From positions 53,799,740 through 53,863,739 of the forward strand of contig CM040421.1 in NCBI GenBank assembly GCA_022702705.1: a DNA stretch of 64,000 bases, given 5' to 3'. The first letter of the stretch is position 1; the number at the start of each line of letters is the position of its first letter. A program made the position numbers and the translations under genes. The DNA comes from Papilionanthe hookeriana x Papilionanthe teres. Its lineage: Eukaryota > Streptophyta > Magnoliopsida > Asparagales > Orchidaceae. The notes beneath the pieces are model-generated. The model had not been told where the DNA came from and did not search any database. It saw only the letters and a list, made by a program, of their open reading frames with translations. Positions 47,419-56,823 of the stretch are shown here, one piece after another.

Positions 47419-48022
47419 GTGTTGGGGGGGGGGGAGGGGGGGGCCTCATCAGGCTGAAGGAATTGATGTTCTCACCTGCAGCCTGCTCTACAGCCGATTG
47501 ACTACCCTCTGCATGCCATCTTCATTCAGCAGGCCAAATTGGGTCGGCTACTTAATTCTAGCTGGCTGCCATCTTGACCCGCTGCCTTTCCTCTGACTGG
47601 CCGCATCTTCCTCAAACCGACCACCTTTTCCTTCTATCTGCCGCCTTTTCCTATGATCGACTGTCATTTCCTCCTACTGGCCGCTCTTTCCTCCAACCAG
47701 CCACCTCTAATCGGCCTCCTCTTTCTCCAACCAACCACAATTTCCTCTGACCAACTACTTTTTCCTCCGACTGGCCACCCTTTCCTCCAACCGGACGTCT
47801 TTTTTGCCAACCGACTACATTTTCCTCTAACTGACCGTCCTTTCTTCTCTTGTCCTCCGACTGGCCACTCTTTTCTCCAATCGACCGTCTTTTCCTCTTA
47901 CTGGCCCCCCTTTCCTCCAACTGGCCGCTGGAACCTGAGTACTCTCCTAATAGAGAAACTCCAGAGTGACAAATCTGGTGATCGACGAGGTACTGAGCAG
48001 TATGTACCAACACAAAAGACTA
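43921..48022. repeat. Tandem array of five units of about 750-850 bp with higher-order structure
   Basis: Units start at AAAGTATTGACATRTGATAG: 43,921; 44,675; 45,514; 46,329; 47,174; the last ends near 48,022. Each has an AT-rich half, an (AT)n microsatellite (43,999-44,056; 44,845-44,897; 45,683-45,704; 46,497-46,559; 47,341-47,417), GTAGGCCGAAAATGTCACCA, and a pyrimidine-rich minisatellite of about 25-bp CTTTCCTCCGACTGGCCGCC-like repeats. Each closes with GATCGACGAGGTACCGAG. Units 1 and 3 share variants, and units 2 and 4 share others (for example TTTTTTGCGAACCGAC), giving a dimer period of about 1.65 kb. The ORFs on both strands are translations of the minisatellite, not genes. Confidence 0.9.
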
Positions 48023-48559
48023 AAATAACATTTAGTGACTGCATATTTGTAATCTTATTTTTCTCTCCACTTTCTATTTCTATAAATAGAGGACCCTTTC
48101 GTAAAGGATATCTCTTTTTATCCCTTGGGCATGGTACAAATGATAGTTTTGGATTCAACATCCTGAATGGAGCGGTAAGCATAAAGGGTGCCGCCAACAA
48201 AACGAAAAGCTTTCTGGGTTCGAGAAAACTAAGTGGATGAGAAAAAAAATAAAAAGGAGAAATGTAGATAGAAAGAAGAAAAAGAAAACAAGAAGAAAAA
48301 ATGAGAGAAAATATGGCAAGTCAAAAGATAAAAAACAAGAAACAAAGAGAGGAAAGAACCCCTCTCACCAGGAAAAAATTTTCCACACGAAGTCCGAAAG
48401 AAGCGGACCGCGTGCGGACTCCAGTAATATGCGACCACGTGTATTACATCTGGCCCACATCATAAAATGTTAAAAAATAAAATTTTTTACGTCTTACCCG
48501 GCCTGCAGTAACCTGAATGCTCCAAAAAGGTAAAACGCACTGTTTGGACTGTTCATATT
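48023..48559. other. Array-flanking sequence with a TATA-like box
   Basis: TATAAATAGAGGACC at 48,081 follows the array. A related TATAAATAGAGGATC occurs on the minus strand at 50,847. A GA/AAG-rich stretch lies at 48,236-48,360. No coding region is recognisable. Confidence 0.4.
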
Positions 48560-49110
48560 TTATTTTGGAGTTATTTTGAAGTTATTTCAACCACAATGCT
48601 TCAAAATGCTAAAACGAGCCGTTTGGACTATCCAAGTTTTATTTTGGAGTTATTTTGGGGTTATTTTGGAGTTATTTTGGAGTTATTCTTGAATTATTTT
48701 TGAGTTATTTTTGAGTTATTTTAGAATTATTTTGAAGTTATTTTGGAGTTATTTTTTAATTATTTGGCGTTATTTTGAGGTTATTGAGCTATTTTGGAGT
48801 TATTTTGTTGTTATTTTGGTCTTTTTGAGTCATTTCAACCCCAATGCTTCGAAAGGTAAACACACTGTTTGGACTATCCAAATTTTATTTTAAAATTATT
48901 TTGAAGTTATTTTGAGGTTATTGAGTTATTTTCGAGTTCCTTTAGGGTTATTTTTGAGTAATTTCAATCCTGATGCTTCCAAAAGATAAAACACATTGTT
49001 TGGACTGTTCAAGCTTTATTTTGAAGTTATTTTGGGGTTATTTTTGAGTTATGTTGGAGTTATTTTAGAATTTTTTTGGAGTTATTTTATGATTATTTTG
49101 GAGTTATAAA
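48560..49110. repeat. TTATTTTGGAG minisatellite
   Basis: Dozens of 10-11 bp repeats (TTATTTTGGAG, TTATTTTGAAG, TTATTTTTGAG). They are organised in blocks that each begin with AATGCTTC.AAA.G, then a block with CTGTTTGGACTRTYCA (48,520, 48,600, 48,845, 48,970). Non-coding. Confidence 0.85.
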
Positions 49111-49175
49111 ATATATATATATACACGCTGTGTGCGCATAGAAGTCCTAAAAATGTTAAGTTGCTAAGGGTGTAT

Positions 49176-49560
49176 ACAGTCCGGCTCGTTAACGAACACA
49201 CCAGCCGAGCTCATTGAGCCACAAATTTGAGCTCAAGTTTGTCCTTACTCGGCTCCTTTGCTCTTGAGCCTCGGCTCCTTTGCTCTTGAGCCGACTCTAT
49301 TAGCCTTCCTCTATTCATTTCAATGTAATTTATGGCAAGCCCCCAATTCGATATCCTCACTTTTCCACCACCAATGCCTTCTCCGATGAGTTCACGTACA
49401 AAATAAATCTTTAGTTAAAGCTGACGAGCCGGCAACAACTATACGAGCAGAGCCTGAGCTCGCTATTTGAGTTAGGCTCAAGCTCAAGGTCGAGCTCACA
49501 ATTTGACAGGTGAGCTGAGCTCAATAAGAGTATTGCTTGAGCTTAAGTTTCGTTTTATTT
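49176..49560. repeat. GAGCTC/CGGCTC-rich dispersed repeat
   Basis: AAGGGTGTATACAGTCCGGC and CTCGTTAACGAAC at the left, then many GAGCTCAAG/CGAGCTC words, a 23-bp direct duplication of CTCGGCTCCTTTGCTCTTGA at 49,249 and 49,271, and GAGCTGAGCTCAATAAG at the right. This resembles a common plant non-autonomous repeat, possibly hAT-like, but the ends are uncertain. Confidence 0.35.
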
Positions 49561-50140
49561 CTCAGTATTATTTTTGTATGTAAGTAATATAATTATTTAA
49601 ATCTGTAAGATTGTACCGTGCACTTATCGTAGTCGCCCCCTCTCGATACAATCCATCTCTGTCGGCACTTGGGCACACAATTCAACCACCGCCGCTCCCA
49701 TCCCCCCCATCCAACCGTCCATTCCCATCAAACCGCTTCATAACGCGTGCTTCTCACAATCTCACTTTCCCCACGTTATATCATTAAACATCTATTATTC
49801 ACACCCGCCCTCCAAATCATTTTATTTGCACTTATGCCCTCCTGATGGCAAATAAATATCCAACCATACATTTTTATATACGACCACTTGAAGCGTGCGG
49901 CGCGGGTATAATGAAGGAATTTCATGGTATATTCTTCAATCGCTGCGCGTAAGTAATTGAAAGAAGAATGGGGGTTTGAAATGCAAATAGGAATATTTTA
50001 AGGGCTTTACGCTGGGTTAGGATGTGATGGGATGCAGGTGCAACTTTAACAAAGGCTTCTCGTGACTGGCTTGGGGATAAAATGTCCTCCTGATTTTATA
50101 AGTTTTAAATGCTCAAGAAATATTACGTGCATAGTCATAG

Positions 50141-50318
50141 TTCTGCGTGTGTACTTCCCACAATAACCTCTCACTTATTGGATGGTTATTGGGAGGTTAT
50201 TGGGGAATTCACTAATAACCTCCTAATAACCCCCAATATTCTTGACGGCTCAATTTCAGCGTCATTCATAGATTATTATGGAAGTATTGAGAGGTTATTG
50301 GGAGTACCCACGCAGAGT
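50141..50318. mobile_element. Fold-back element with nested palindromes
   Basis: TTCTGCGTGTGTACTTCCCA, then CAATAACCTCTCA on the left, mirrors GAGAGGTTATTGGGAGTACC plus CACGCAGAG on the right. Between them, GGGAGGTTATTGGGG and CTAATAACCTCCTAATAACC form a second inverted pair. About 180 bp, non-coding, MITE-like. No target duplication could be fixed. Confidence 0.6.
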
Positions 50319-50697
50319 TGCGTGCGTATGTATGCAACAATCTCTCCTCGGGGATGAATACAAATTTATAGTCATGGTCTTGGGCTATAATGATTATGCA
50401 ATTTTTTTTTAATTCAAATTAATTTAAAAAAAAAAAACATTTTAAATTATTGTAATTGATATGTTATAACAAAATTCATTTGATTAAATACAAATTGATC
50501 TCGAAGCATCAGAGGCAGATAAATTCTTTTCAAAGTTCATTTTGAGATTATTTGAATTTCATTTTCAACGAATGTATTTTCAAGGCAATATAATTTAACT
50601 AGGAAAGTTCAAAATTACCAGGTCCAAGCCTAAAATACACCTAAATTAAATACTCAAAAGCTTAATTTAACACTTGTTGAGATCATTTAAGGGATAT

Positions 50698-51330
50698 GTT
50701 ATAATCTTCATCTCTCGTATCCAAGAAATACAATATAAAAAAAAATGAGAGAGAGATAAAGAGAGAAAATTAGAAAGTGCACAGTAATCAACGATACAAT
50801 AAAAGAATTGTGTAATATTTTATTCATGGAACGATCCTCTATTTATAGACAAATAGGAATAAAACATGTGAAGTTACATTTATGCCCATATTTGAGTAGG
50901 AACTGTAATTTTAGGTGTTTTACTCTTATGGAACTCTTGTTGTTCTCTGACTCTACTCATTAGGCTTTGTAGGACTTCGACAAGCTTTGTCGGTCAGGTG
51001 GATTTGGAGAAGTTGTCGGTCGGCAGTGCCATTTTAGCCTTAGCAAATGACTAGATTTTGTGTTGTCGGTGGGCTAGATCAGTGGACATTGCCAGTCGGC
51101 TGGTTGTTGGCAATCGGTTGGTCTTCTACTAACCAGGGGTTGATAGAACTGACATGATCGACTAAGTCTTGTCAATCAATTTATATAGCCCGGTCGTTGG
51201 CCCGTGATCCCCATCAAGAAACTCCTGTCGGTAGAGAGAAGCTAAGTTATTGGGCAGAGGGTGAATTACCATAAAATGACATCTAGCTTGCCCTTAGACG
51301 AAGAGGCCCTGAGGGATGATTGTTGGTCGC
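50698..51330 (-). mobile_element. LTR-like fragment, minus strand
   Basis: Minus strand: a segment of GACCGAC/CCGACTGGC-like repeats (51,200-50,960), then TATAAATAG at 50,847-50,839, and an end at GATTATAACA (50,698). This layout resembles an LTR U3-R-U5. It also recalls the tandem array at 43,921-48,022, whose CCGACTGGCCG repeats are followed by the same TATA context. Ends and family are not established. Confidence 0.35.
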
Positions 51331-52656
51331 CATCAATATAGTCAGGGTCTAAGGGATTGGATTCTTCCTCATGTTTGGCTAAATCGAGGACTTGGGTTTG
51401 GATGATCATTTGTATCGTGTCTAAGTGAGTCGCTCGGCTTGTGCCATTTACATATCTTTATAATAGAAAGTGTCGAGTTTGGTTCATCAGGCCAAGCTTT
51501 TGGGCCCCCCGGGTCTTCCGCAGTTGGTCCACCCTTTCATATTCCTTTTGTCTCCTAAACCGCCATATCTCATCGATTTATGTGCTGCATGTTTTTTACG
51601 TACATATTTATTCTCTTGTTTCTTGAAAGTCATGTTGTGATAAGAACAAGAGAACTTAATGTAAAATAAATTTCATTGATGAATATTCAATGAATAATTG
51701 AACTCATGAAGGGTTTTCTCTCTTCATCTGCTCTCCATCTCCGTCTGGATTGCTTGGGCTCCTAGTTTCATTATGCTGAAAGAATCAGCTTCAACAGTTG
51801 ATCCTTTTAGTAGGAAATCTTACCATAAAGTGTTCAGTGAGACGAAAGGGAATCTCCTCCTGGAGGGTGAGAAGAGGAAGAAAAATGATATTGCAAAGAA
51901 AATGAAGAAGCCTGATTCGAAGGATCAGCTAGGATCATCCGACTTGCTTCGCGATCGCCGGCAGGAGAAAATTTGGCGGATGAAGCTGGTCGATCAAGCA
52001 ACCTAGTTGTCGATGTGTCATCCTTACATGCAAATAAACAGGCTTTATATGTGGATCAAACTAGTCAAGAAGCTGTTGGTGCTTTTGGCATGGCTCAAGG
52101 TGCATGGGCTCATTGATGCTCCGCCACTGCCCATAATACAGGAGAAAGCTGGTGACGAAGGTGAATCATTTACTACATCCGGTGATATTGAAACCTTGCA
52201 ATAAGGAATTTTGGTGTTTCTTAACTAATTTTCATTCATTTCATTCATTTATTTATTTTATTTTCTTGTGCAACCCATCTGAACACTGACATTATGATCG
52301 TCGATTCACTCTCGGTAGAGGTTAGTGCTGATAAGACCAAAAACCGTGTGACTTTAGATCAAGAGCTAACTGATGATGACTAGTTTCCAAACGGGGATGA
52401 AGGTGTTGGCCACCAAATGGCCCAAGCAAGGCCAAGGGGGGCAACTCACGGTCGCTAGATATCCCCTGGATTGTTGGGTCACTGGTTGCATGATATTGAA
52501 TACTTCTTTGCCCGAGCAGCTGGACTCCCACAGGACAAGGAAATGTGTGGACTGCTGGCATGAATCGAGAAGGTAGAGCGGCTGGAGGGAGGGATGAACG
52601 ACATTCGCTAGGGAATAGTTGCACTTTGCATGGAGTTAGTGGTTGTTTAGGAGACA
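51331..52656. other. Unrecognised sequence left of the Copia element
   Basis: A lysine-rich ORF (51,773-52,006, including EGEKRKKNDIAKKMKKPDSK) is followed by another at 52,007-52,204. Neither matches a family I recognise, and both lack supporting context. They could be pieces of an older retroelement, interrupted by the Copia insertion. Confidence 0.3.
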
Positions 52657-52661
52657 TCATC

Positions 52662-53060
52662 TGTTAAATATGGCTCATATACCAGGAATTAGTGTCTCTT
52701 GGAGTGAAGAGAAGTGTCTCTTTGAGTGAAGAGAAGTGTCTCTTGGAGGAAGAGAAGTGTCTCTTGGAGTGAAGAGAAGTGTCTCTTAGAATGAAGTGAT
52801 GTGTCTCTTGGAGCGAAGAGGCGTGTCTCTTGGAGTTGAGTTGGGGGAGCGAGGGAGTTTTTAGTAATTTTATATATGGGTATTATCTATATAAATGATG
52901 TGTAACCCAATGGGTTTGTACTGAACTTTCCTATTGGAATAGTGAAATCGCCGCTCTACTCCCGAGGATGTAGGAATCTTTGCCTAACCTTGTTAAATCT
53001 CTATGTTTTCTTTTAGATTTATGTCGATTCTTACTTTTATTTGCCCTAAATTTCTCAACA
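52662..53060 (+). repeat. Copia 5' LTR
   Basis: TGTTAAATATGG...TTTCTCAACA. U3 contains six or seven copies of a 22-24 bp repeat (GTGTCTCTTGGAGTGAAGAG) at 52,690-52,840. Downstream are TATATAAATGA near 52,890 and CCAATGGGTTTGTACTGAAC. Confidence 0.9.
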
Positions 53061-53062
53061 AG

Positions 53063-53074
53063 TGATGTCAGAGC
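53063..53074 (+). other. Copia primer-binding site
   Basis: TGATGTCAGAGC, 2 nt after the LTR, is the usual Copia initiator-tRNA-Met site TGGTATCAGAGC with changes. Confidence 0.75.
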
Positions 53075-53859
53075 GAGATTTTAGGGTAGAAAAGTTTGGC
53101 GCAAGAAGGAGGAAGAAGGATTCGCCGATTTGGTAGAAAGGTTCGGCGAGGGCTTCAGAGTTTTTTGGCTTTGGCGACATTCAACAATGGAGTTTGGTAA
53201 GGGAGTTCTCAAGTTCGGCTTGGGCTCCAGGGGCACTTCGGCAGGCGATTCACGACAGAGGAGGCGTTCAGCGCAGGAGGAGATCACGACACTGTTTGCG
53301 ATTAGGCCAGTGAAGGTTTGCGGCATCCGGCTTCTTTCGCGATTGGTAGGGACAAAAGGTTCGCGAATAGGTCTTCTGACTGTGATCTTCTTTGCTCGTG
53401 AGAGAAGGTTTCGCGAAAGTGTTCCGTGAATTGGGCTGTGAAAGGTTCACGCAAAGGGCTTCAGGTGGAAAATTTGTTTCGCACGACAAATAGGAGGAGT
53501 TCGCCAAGGGCATTCACGTGGCATTCAGGGTTCCTCCGTGACGCAGAGAGGTTCACACCATGCAGCATCGTTTGGTGAACCAGGTTGGAAGGCGCGACAA
53601 ACTTCTGCAGTAGTCACGACTGTAGTGCAATGGTTCACAGAGGATTCACGTGATACACATGAGTTCACCACACTAGACCTGATCGATTCGGAGGTGGTCT
53701 TTCATGAAATGTGATTACTGTTCTCTTCTCAAAATAACAGCAACAGTTCGGGAAGAATTTCTGGGTTTGATGGAGGATTTTGTCAAAGAAATTTGGGCGA
53801 GCAAATCTGCAATTCAAGCAGAGGAATTTACAAAAAATTTTGTGGCATGAGTAATTTAG

Positions 53860-54964
53860 ATGGAAATTTATGGTGCAAAATTTAAAATGGTGATGTTTTA
53901 TGGAACCAGAAACTTCGGGTTGTGGAAAATAAGGGTGAAAGACTTGTTGGCACAACAAGGAATCTTGAAGGCTTTACGGGCAATGAAACTAGATACCATG
54001 GAGGATGAAGATTGGGAAGAATTCCAACAACGAGCGGCAGTAACCATACGCCTATGCCTGGCAGATGAGGTTATGTATCACGTGATGAATTTAAAATCTC
54101 CAGGGGAGGTATGGAAGAAATTGGAAACTCAGTTTATGTCCAAATCTCAAACGAATAAATTGTATCTGAAGCAAAAGATGTATGGGCTAAAAATTCAAGA
54201 AGGTTCTGATCTGGCACAGTATGTGAATGCCTCCAATCACGTAATCACAGATCTGACACAACTTGATTTCAGTATTGAGGATAAAGACCGATAAATGATT
54301 TTGTTGTGTTCATTGCCTTCCTCCTATGAACATCTGGTGTCTTACATATGGGAAAGAAAGAATCAAAGTTGATGAGATTACTGCAGCATTGTTGGCTCAC
54401 AATCAGCAGAATCATAATGCAGGGGAAAGCTCACATGGTGATAGTTTATATAAGGGTAATCAGGATCTTGGAAAGAAGGAGAATGAGAGTTATGGAAGGC
54501 AAAATTCCAGGTCAAAGTTTAAAGGCAAAAAGACAATTCATTGCTATAACTGCAAGGAGCTGAGTCACATGAAGTGAGATTGTCCAAAACTCAAAAAGGA
54601 AACTGATGAGAAACGTGATGTATCTTTTAAGTTTGTGAATATGGTGCGGCGTGACAATTCAAATTGTTGTAATGGTGATATGCTTTCAATTACAACAACT
54701 CAGTTGAAGGAGGCATGGATTCTTGATTCAGGATGCTCTTATCACATAACACCTAACTGGGAGTGGTTTACTTCATACAAGTCATCTGATTTTGGTTCAG
54801 TCTATTTGGGTGATAATAGATGTTACAATATTGTTGGTATTGGTGAAGCCAGAATTAAGATGTATGATGAAACTATCAGAACATTATGTGATGTAAGACA
54901 TATTCCAAATTTGAAGAAGAATTTAATTTCAATGGGCTTTACACATAAATGGTTTTATTCCTAA
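53860..54964 (+). pseudogene. Copia gag and protease
   Basis: Gag: FYGTRNFGLWKIRVKDLLAQ, then EVWKKLETQFMSKSQTNKLY and LKQKMYGLKIQEGSD; TAA at 54,292. The next part (54,326-54,577) is in another frame: KVDEITAALLAHN, then a zinc knuckle CYNCKELSH..(stop)..C of the CX2CX4HX4C type, with the TGA inside the knuckle. Protease in the same frame: WILDSGCSYHITPNWEWF, with the Asp-Ser-Gly active site intact, ending at 54,962. The start at 53,860 is the first Met; an upstream start is possible because family members begin slightly earlier. One frameshift and two stops. Confidence 0.85.
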
Positions 54965-55160
54965 GGCAGATGATGATAGAGAAACCATCAGAATTGTTAA
55001 AGATGCATTAACTGTGATGAAAGGAAAGATCACTGTAGGTAATATCAATAAATTGTTGGGGAGTACAGTTGTAGGTGGAGTTCACTCTGTTGAATCATAT
55101 GATGAAAATGTAGCAGATATGTTGACCAAGCCAGTTACTATCAACAAGTTATTGTAGTGC
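54965..55160 (+). pseudogene. Copia pre-integrase stub fused to RNase H C-terminus
   Basis: RIVKDALTVMKGKITVGNIN and LLGSTVVGG resemble the region before integrase. It passes at about 55,080 directly into YDENVADMLTKPVTINKL, the end of the Copia polyprotein. Roughly 3 kb (integrase, RT and most of RNase H) is therefore missing by comparison with the family. Confidence 0.75.
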
Positions 55161-55279
55161 TTAAACTTTTTGAATGGTTGCAGTTGCTAATCGGCATGGT
55201 AGTCCAACCCACTTTGGTGTATGAGAAACTCTAAGGTAACTTTCTCCTAAAGGGATTGATATTCGCCAAGGTGGATATT

Positions 55280-55683
55280 TGTTAGATATGCCTCATATAC
55301 CAGAAATTAGTGTCTCTTGGAGTGAAGAGATGTTCCTCTTTGAGTGAAGAGAAGTGTCTCTTAGAGTGAATAGAAGTGTCTCTTAGAGTAAAGAGAAGTG
55401 TCTCTTATAATGAAGAGATGTGTCCCTTGAAGCAAAGAGGCGTGTCTCTTCGAGTTAAGTAAGTTGGGGGAGCGGGGGAATTTTTAGTAATTTTATCTTT
55501 GGGTTTTATCTATATATATAATTTGTAACCCAATGGGTATGTACCGAACTTTCCTATTGGAATAGTGAAATCGCCGCTCTGCTCCTGAGGACGTAGGCAT
55601 CTTTGCTGAACCTCGTTAAATTTATGTGTTTTCTTCTGGATTTGTGTCGATTCATACTTTTCTTTGCCCTAAATTTCTCAAAA
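55280..55683 (+). repeat. Copia 3' LTR
   Basis: TGTTAGATATGCC...TTTCTCAAAA, preceded by the polypurine-like CGCCAAGGTGGATATT. It carries the same 22-24 bp GTGTCTCTTxGAGTGAAGAG repeats (55,312-55,460). Many substitutions relative to the 5' LTR show the insertion is not recent. Confidence 0.9.
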
Positions 55684-55688
55684 TCTTC

Positions 55689-56749
55689 CTTCTCTCAGGT
55701 TTAAGCAGAAATAAATAAAGTAGATAGGTTTATGTTAGGGGAAGAGGTGTTGTACAAAAGGCTACTTCAACAAGGTTATATCTCAGTTGAAGCAGTAAGT
55801 GACAATCTTATGAACTATTTCCTCTCAGAATAGTTCGCGAGTTGTATATGTAATTACTTTTATGAAATAAAATTTATATTTTGTCTCAATTTATGTGCTC
55901 GATCAGACCTGTTGCAAAGTTTGACGACTGATGCCCTTCCCTGTGTGACAGTTCATCTTCCCACCTCATCCTATAAATAGAGATGAGGTTTCTCTATATT
56001 CATTTCTTCCACCTTTCTATGTCTTTTCTTCTTATCATAATGAATCCCAAGTTTTTTACATAGTTTTTTTAGTTCAATACTGGCAAGTGAAATGTACACT
56101 ATGGACTCATGTCATGCGTTACTCCTCTAAGAGTCATGTGTTTATGATACGAACAAATGTTGCATCAGAAGTCCTGATGCAATTTTGCATCACGACTCCA
56201 ATCAGGGTCTGCCACGTGTACATGAGGACACCTCTTAGTGAAAAAAATTAATTTAATACATGGGGGCCTGTCTGTATGCGTGACAGGCCTTGATTGAAGA
56301 CTTGCATCAGGACTCCTTAATATGAAGGTGAAGGTGAAGGTCTTCGGAAAGAATTTTGTGTTCCATTTGAACTAGTTCAAGTACAATTTCTAATGGTACT
56401 TTTGGCAAGAGTTAAGGAAATTTTTTGTCAATATGATGTCATTCTGAAATACTTAACAAGGTATCGTGGTCGGAGAAGTCTTGGAGGATGACCGACAAAC
56501 TGTGGGAAGCTTCAGATGCTCGAAAAGCCACTCGAGAGCGGGTGGCTACTGTCAAGGCTACCGAGGTATCTTGCCACAAAGTGGATATCACTACCCTTCT
56601 ACCAGTGTCTGGGATTATTTCTGCAGGGGAACACACCAAAGGTGCAAAATTTATTTTTTATACATTTGAAAGCACACTTGTTGTTCAGAATGTAACTACT
56701 AGCGAGCTAACCCTTATTCAAAGGAAACCTTAACCTTCTTTGCCAGGTG
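55689..56749. other. Unrecognised sequence right of the Copia element
   Basis: Short ORFs (for example 56,488-56,733) have no recognised domain. VDRFMLGEEVLYKRLLQQGY is encoded near 55,718, and a GAAGGTGAAGGTGAAGG triplet run at 56,323. It contains the fold-back element at 56,199-56,296. Confidence 0.35.
56199..56296. mobile_element. Small fold-back element (MITE-like), copy 2
   Basis: Arms CAATCAGGGTCTGCCACGTG and CGTGACAGGCCTTGATTG. Outside them are GTCCTGATGCAA (56,171) and TTGCATCAGGACTCC (56,302-56,316), an outer inverted pair. Homologous to 26,885-26,968. Confidence 0.6.
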
Positions 56750-56788
56750 TTATGTCGGCGCAAAGTTTTAAGGTGTTGTTTAATTTAG

Positions 56789-56823
<35 letters not shown>

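Larger units (their letters stand above)
52662..55683 (+). mobile_element. Ty1/Copia retrotransposon, internally deleted
   Basis: Two similar LTRs (52,662-53,060 and 55,280-55,683) flank about 2.2 kb with gag, zinc knuckle, protease, a pre-integrase stub and the last residues of RNase H. The integrase and reverse transcriptase are gone. Flanking pentamers are TCATC (52,657-52,661) and TCTTC (55,684-55,688), a target duplication with one change. Non-autonomous. Confidence 0.9.

Noticed and set aside
44223..48013. Open frames of 60-195 codons on both strands of the tandem array (Ser/Pro/Phe-rich plus, Gly/Arg/Lys-rich minus)
   Set aside because: They are translations of a minisatellite whose unit lacks stops in several frames; they repeat with the DNA period and have no protein-like signal.
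53081..53513. Overlapping ORFs downstream of the Copia primer site
   Set aside because: They lie in the untranslated leader before gag, overlap on opposite strands and show no recognisable domain.
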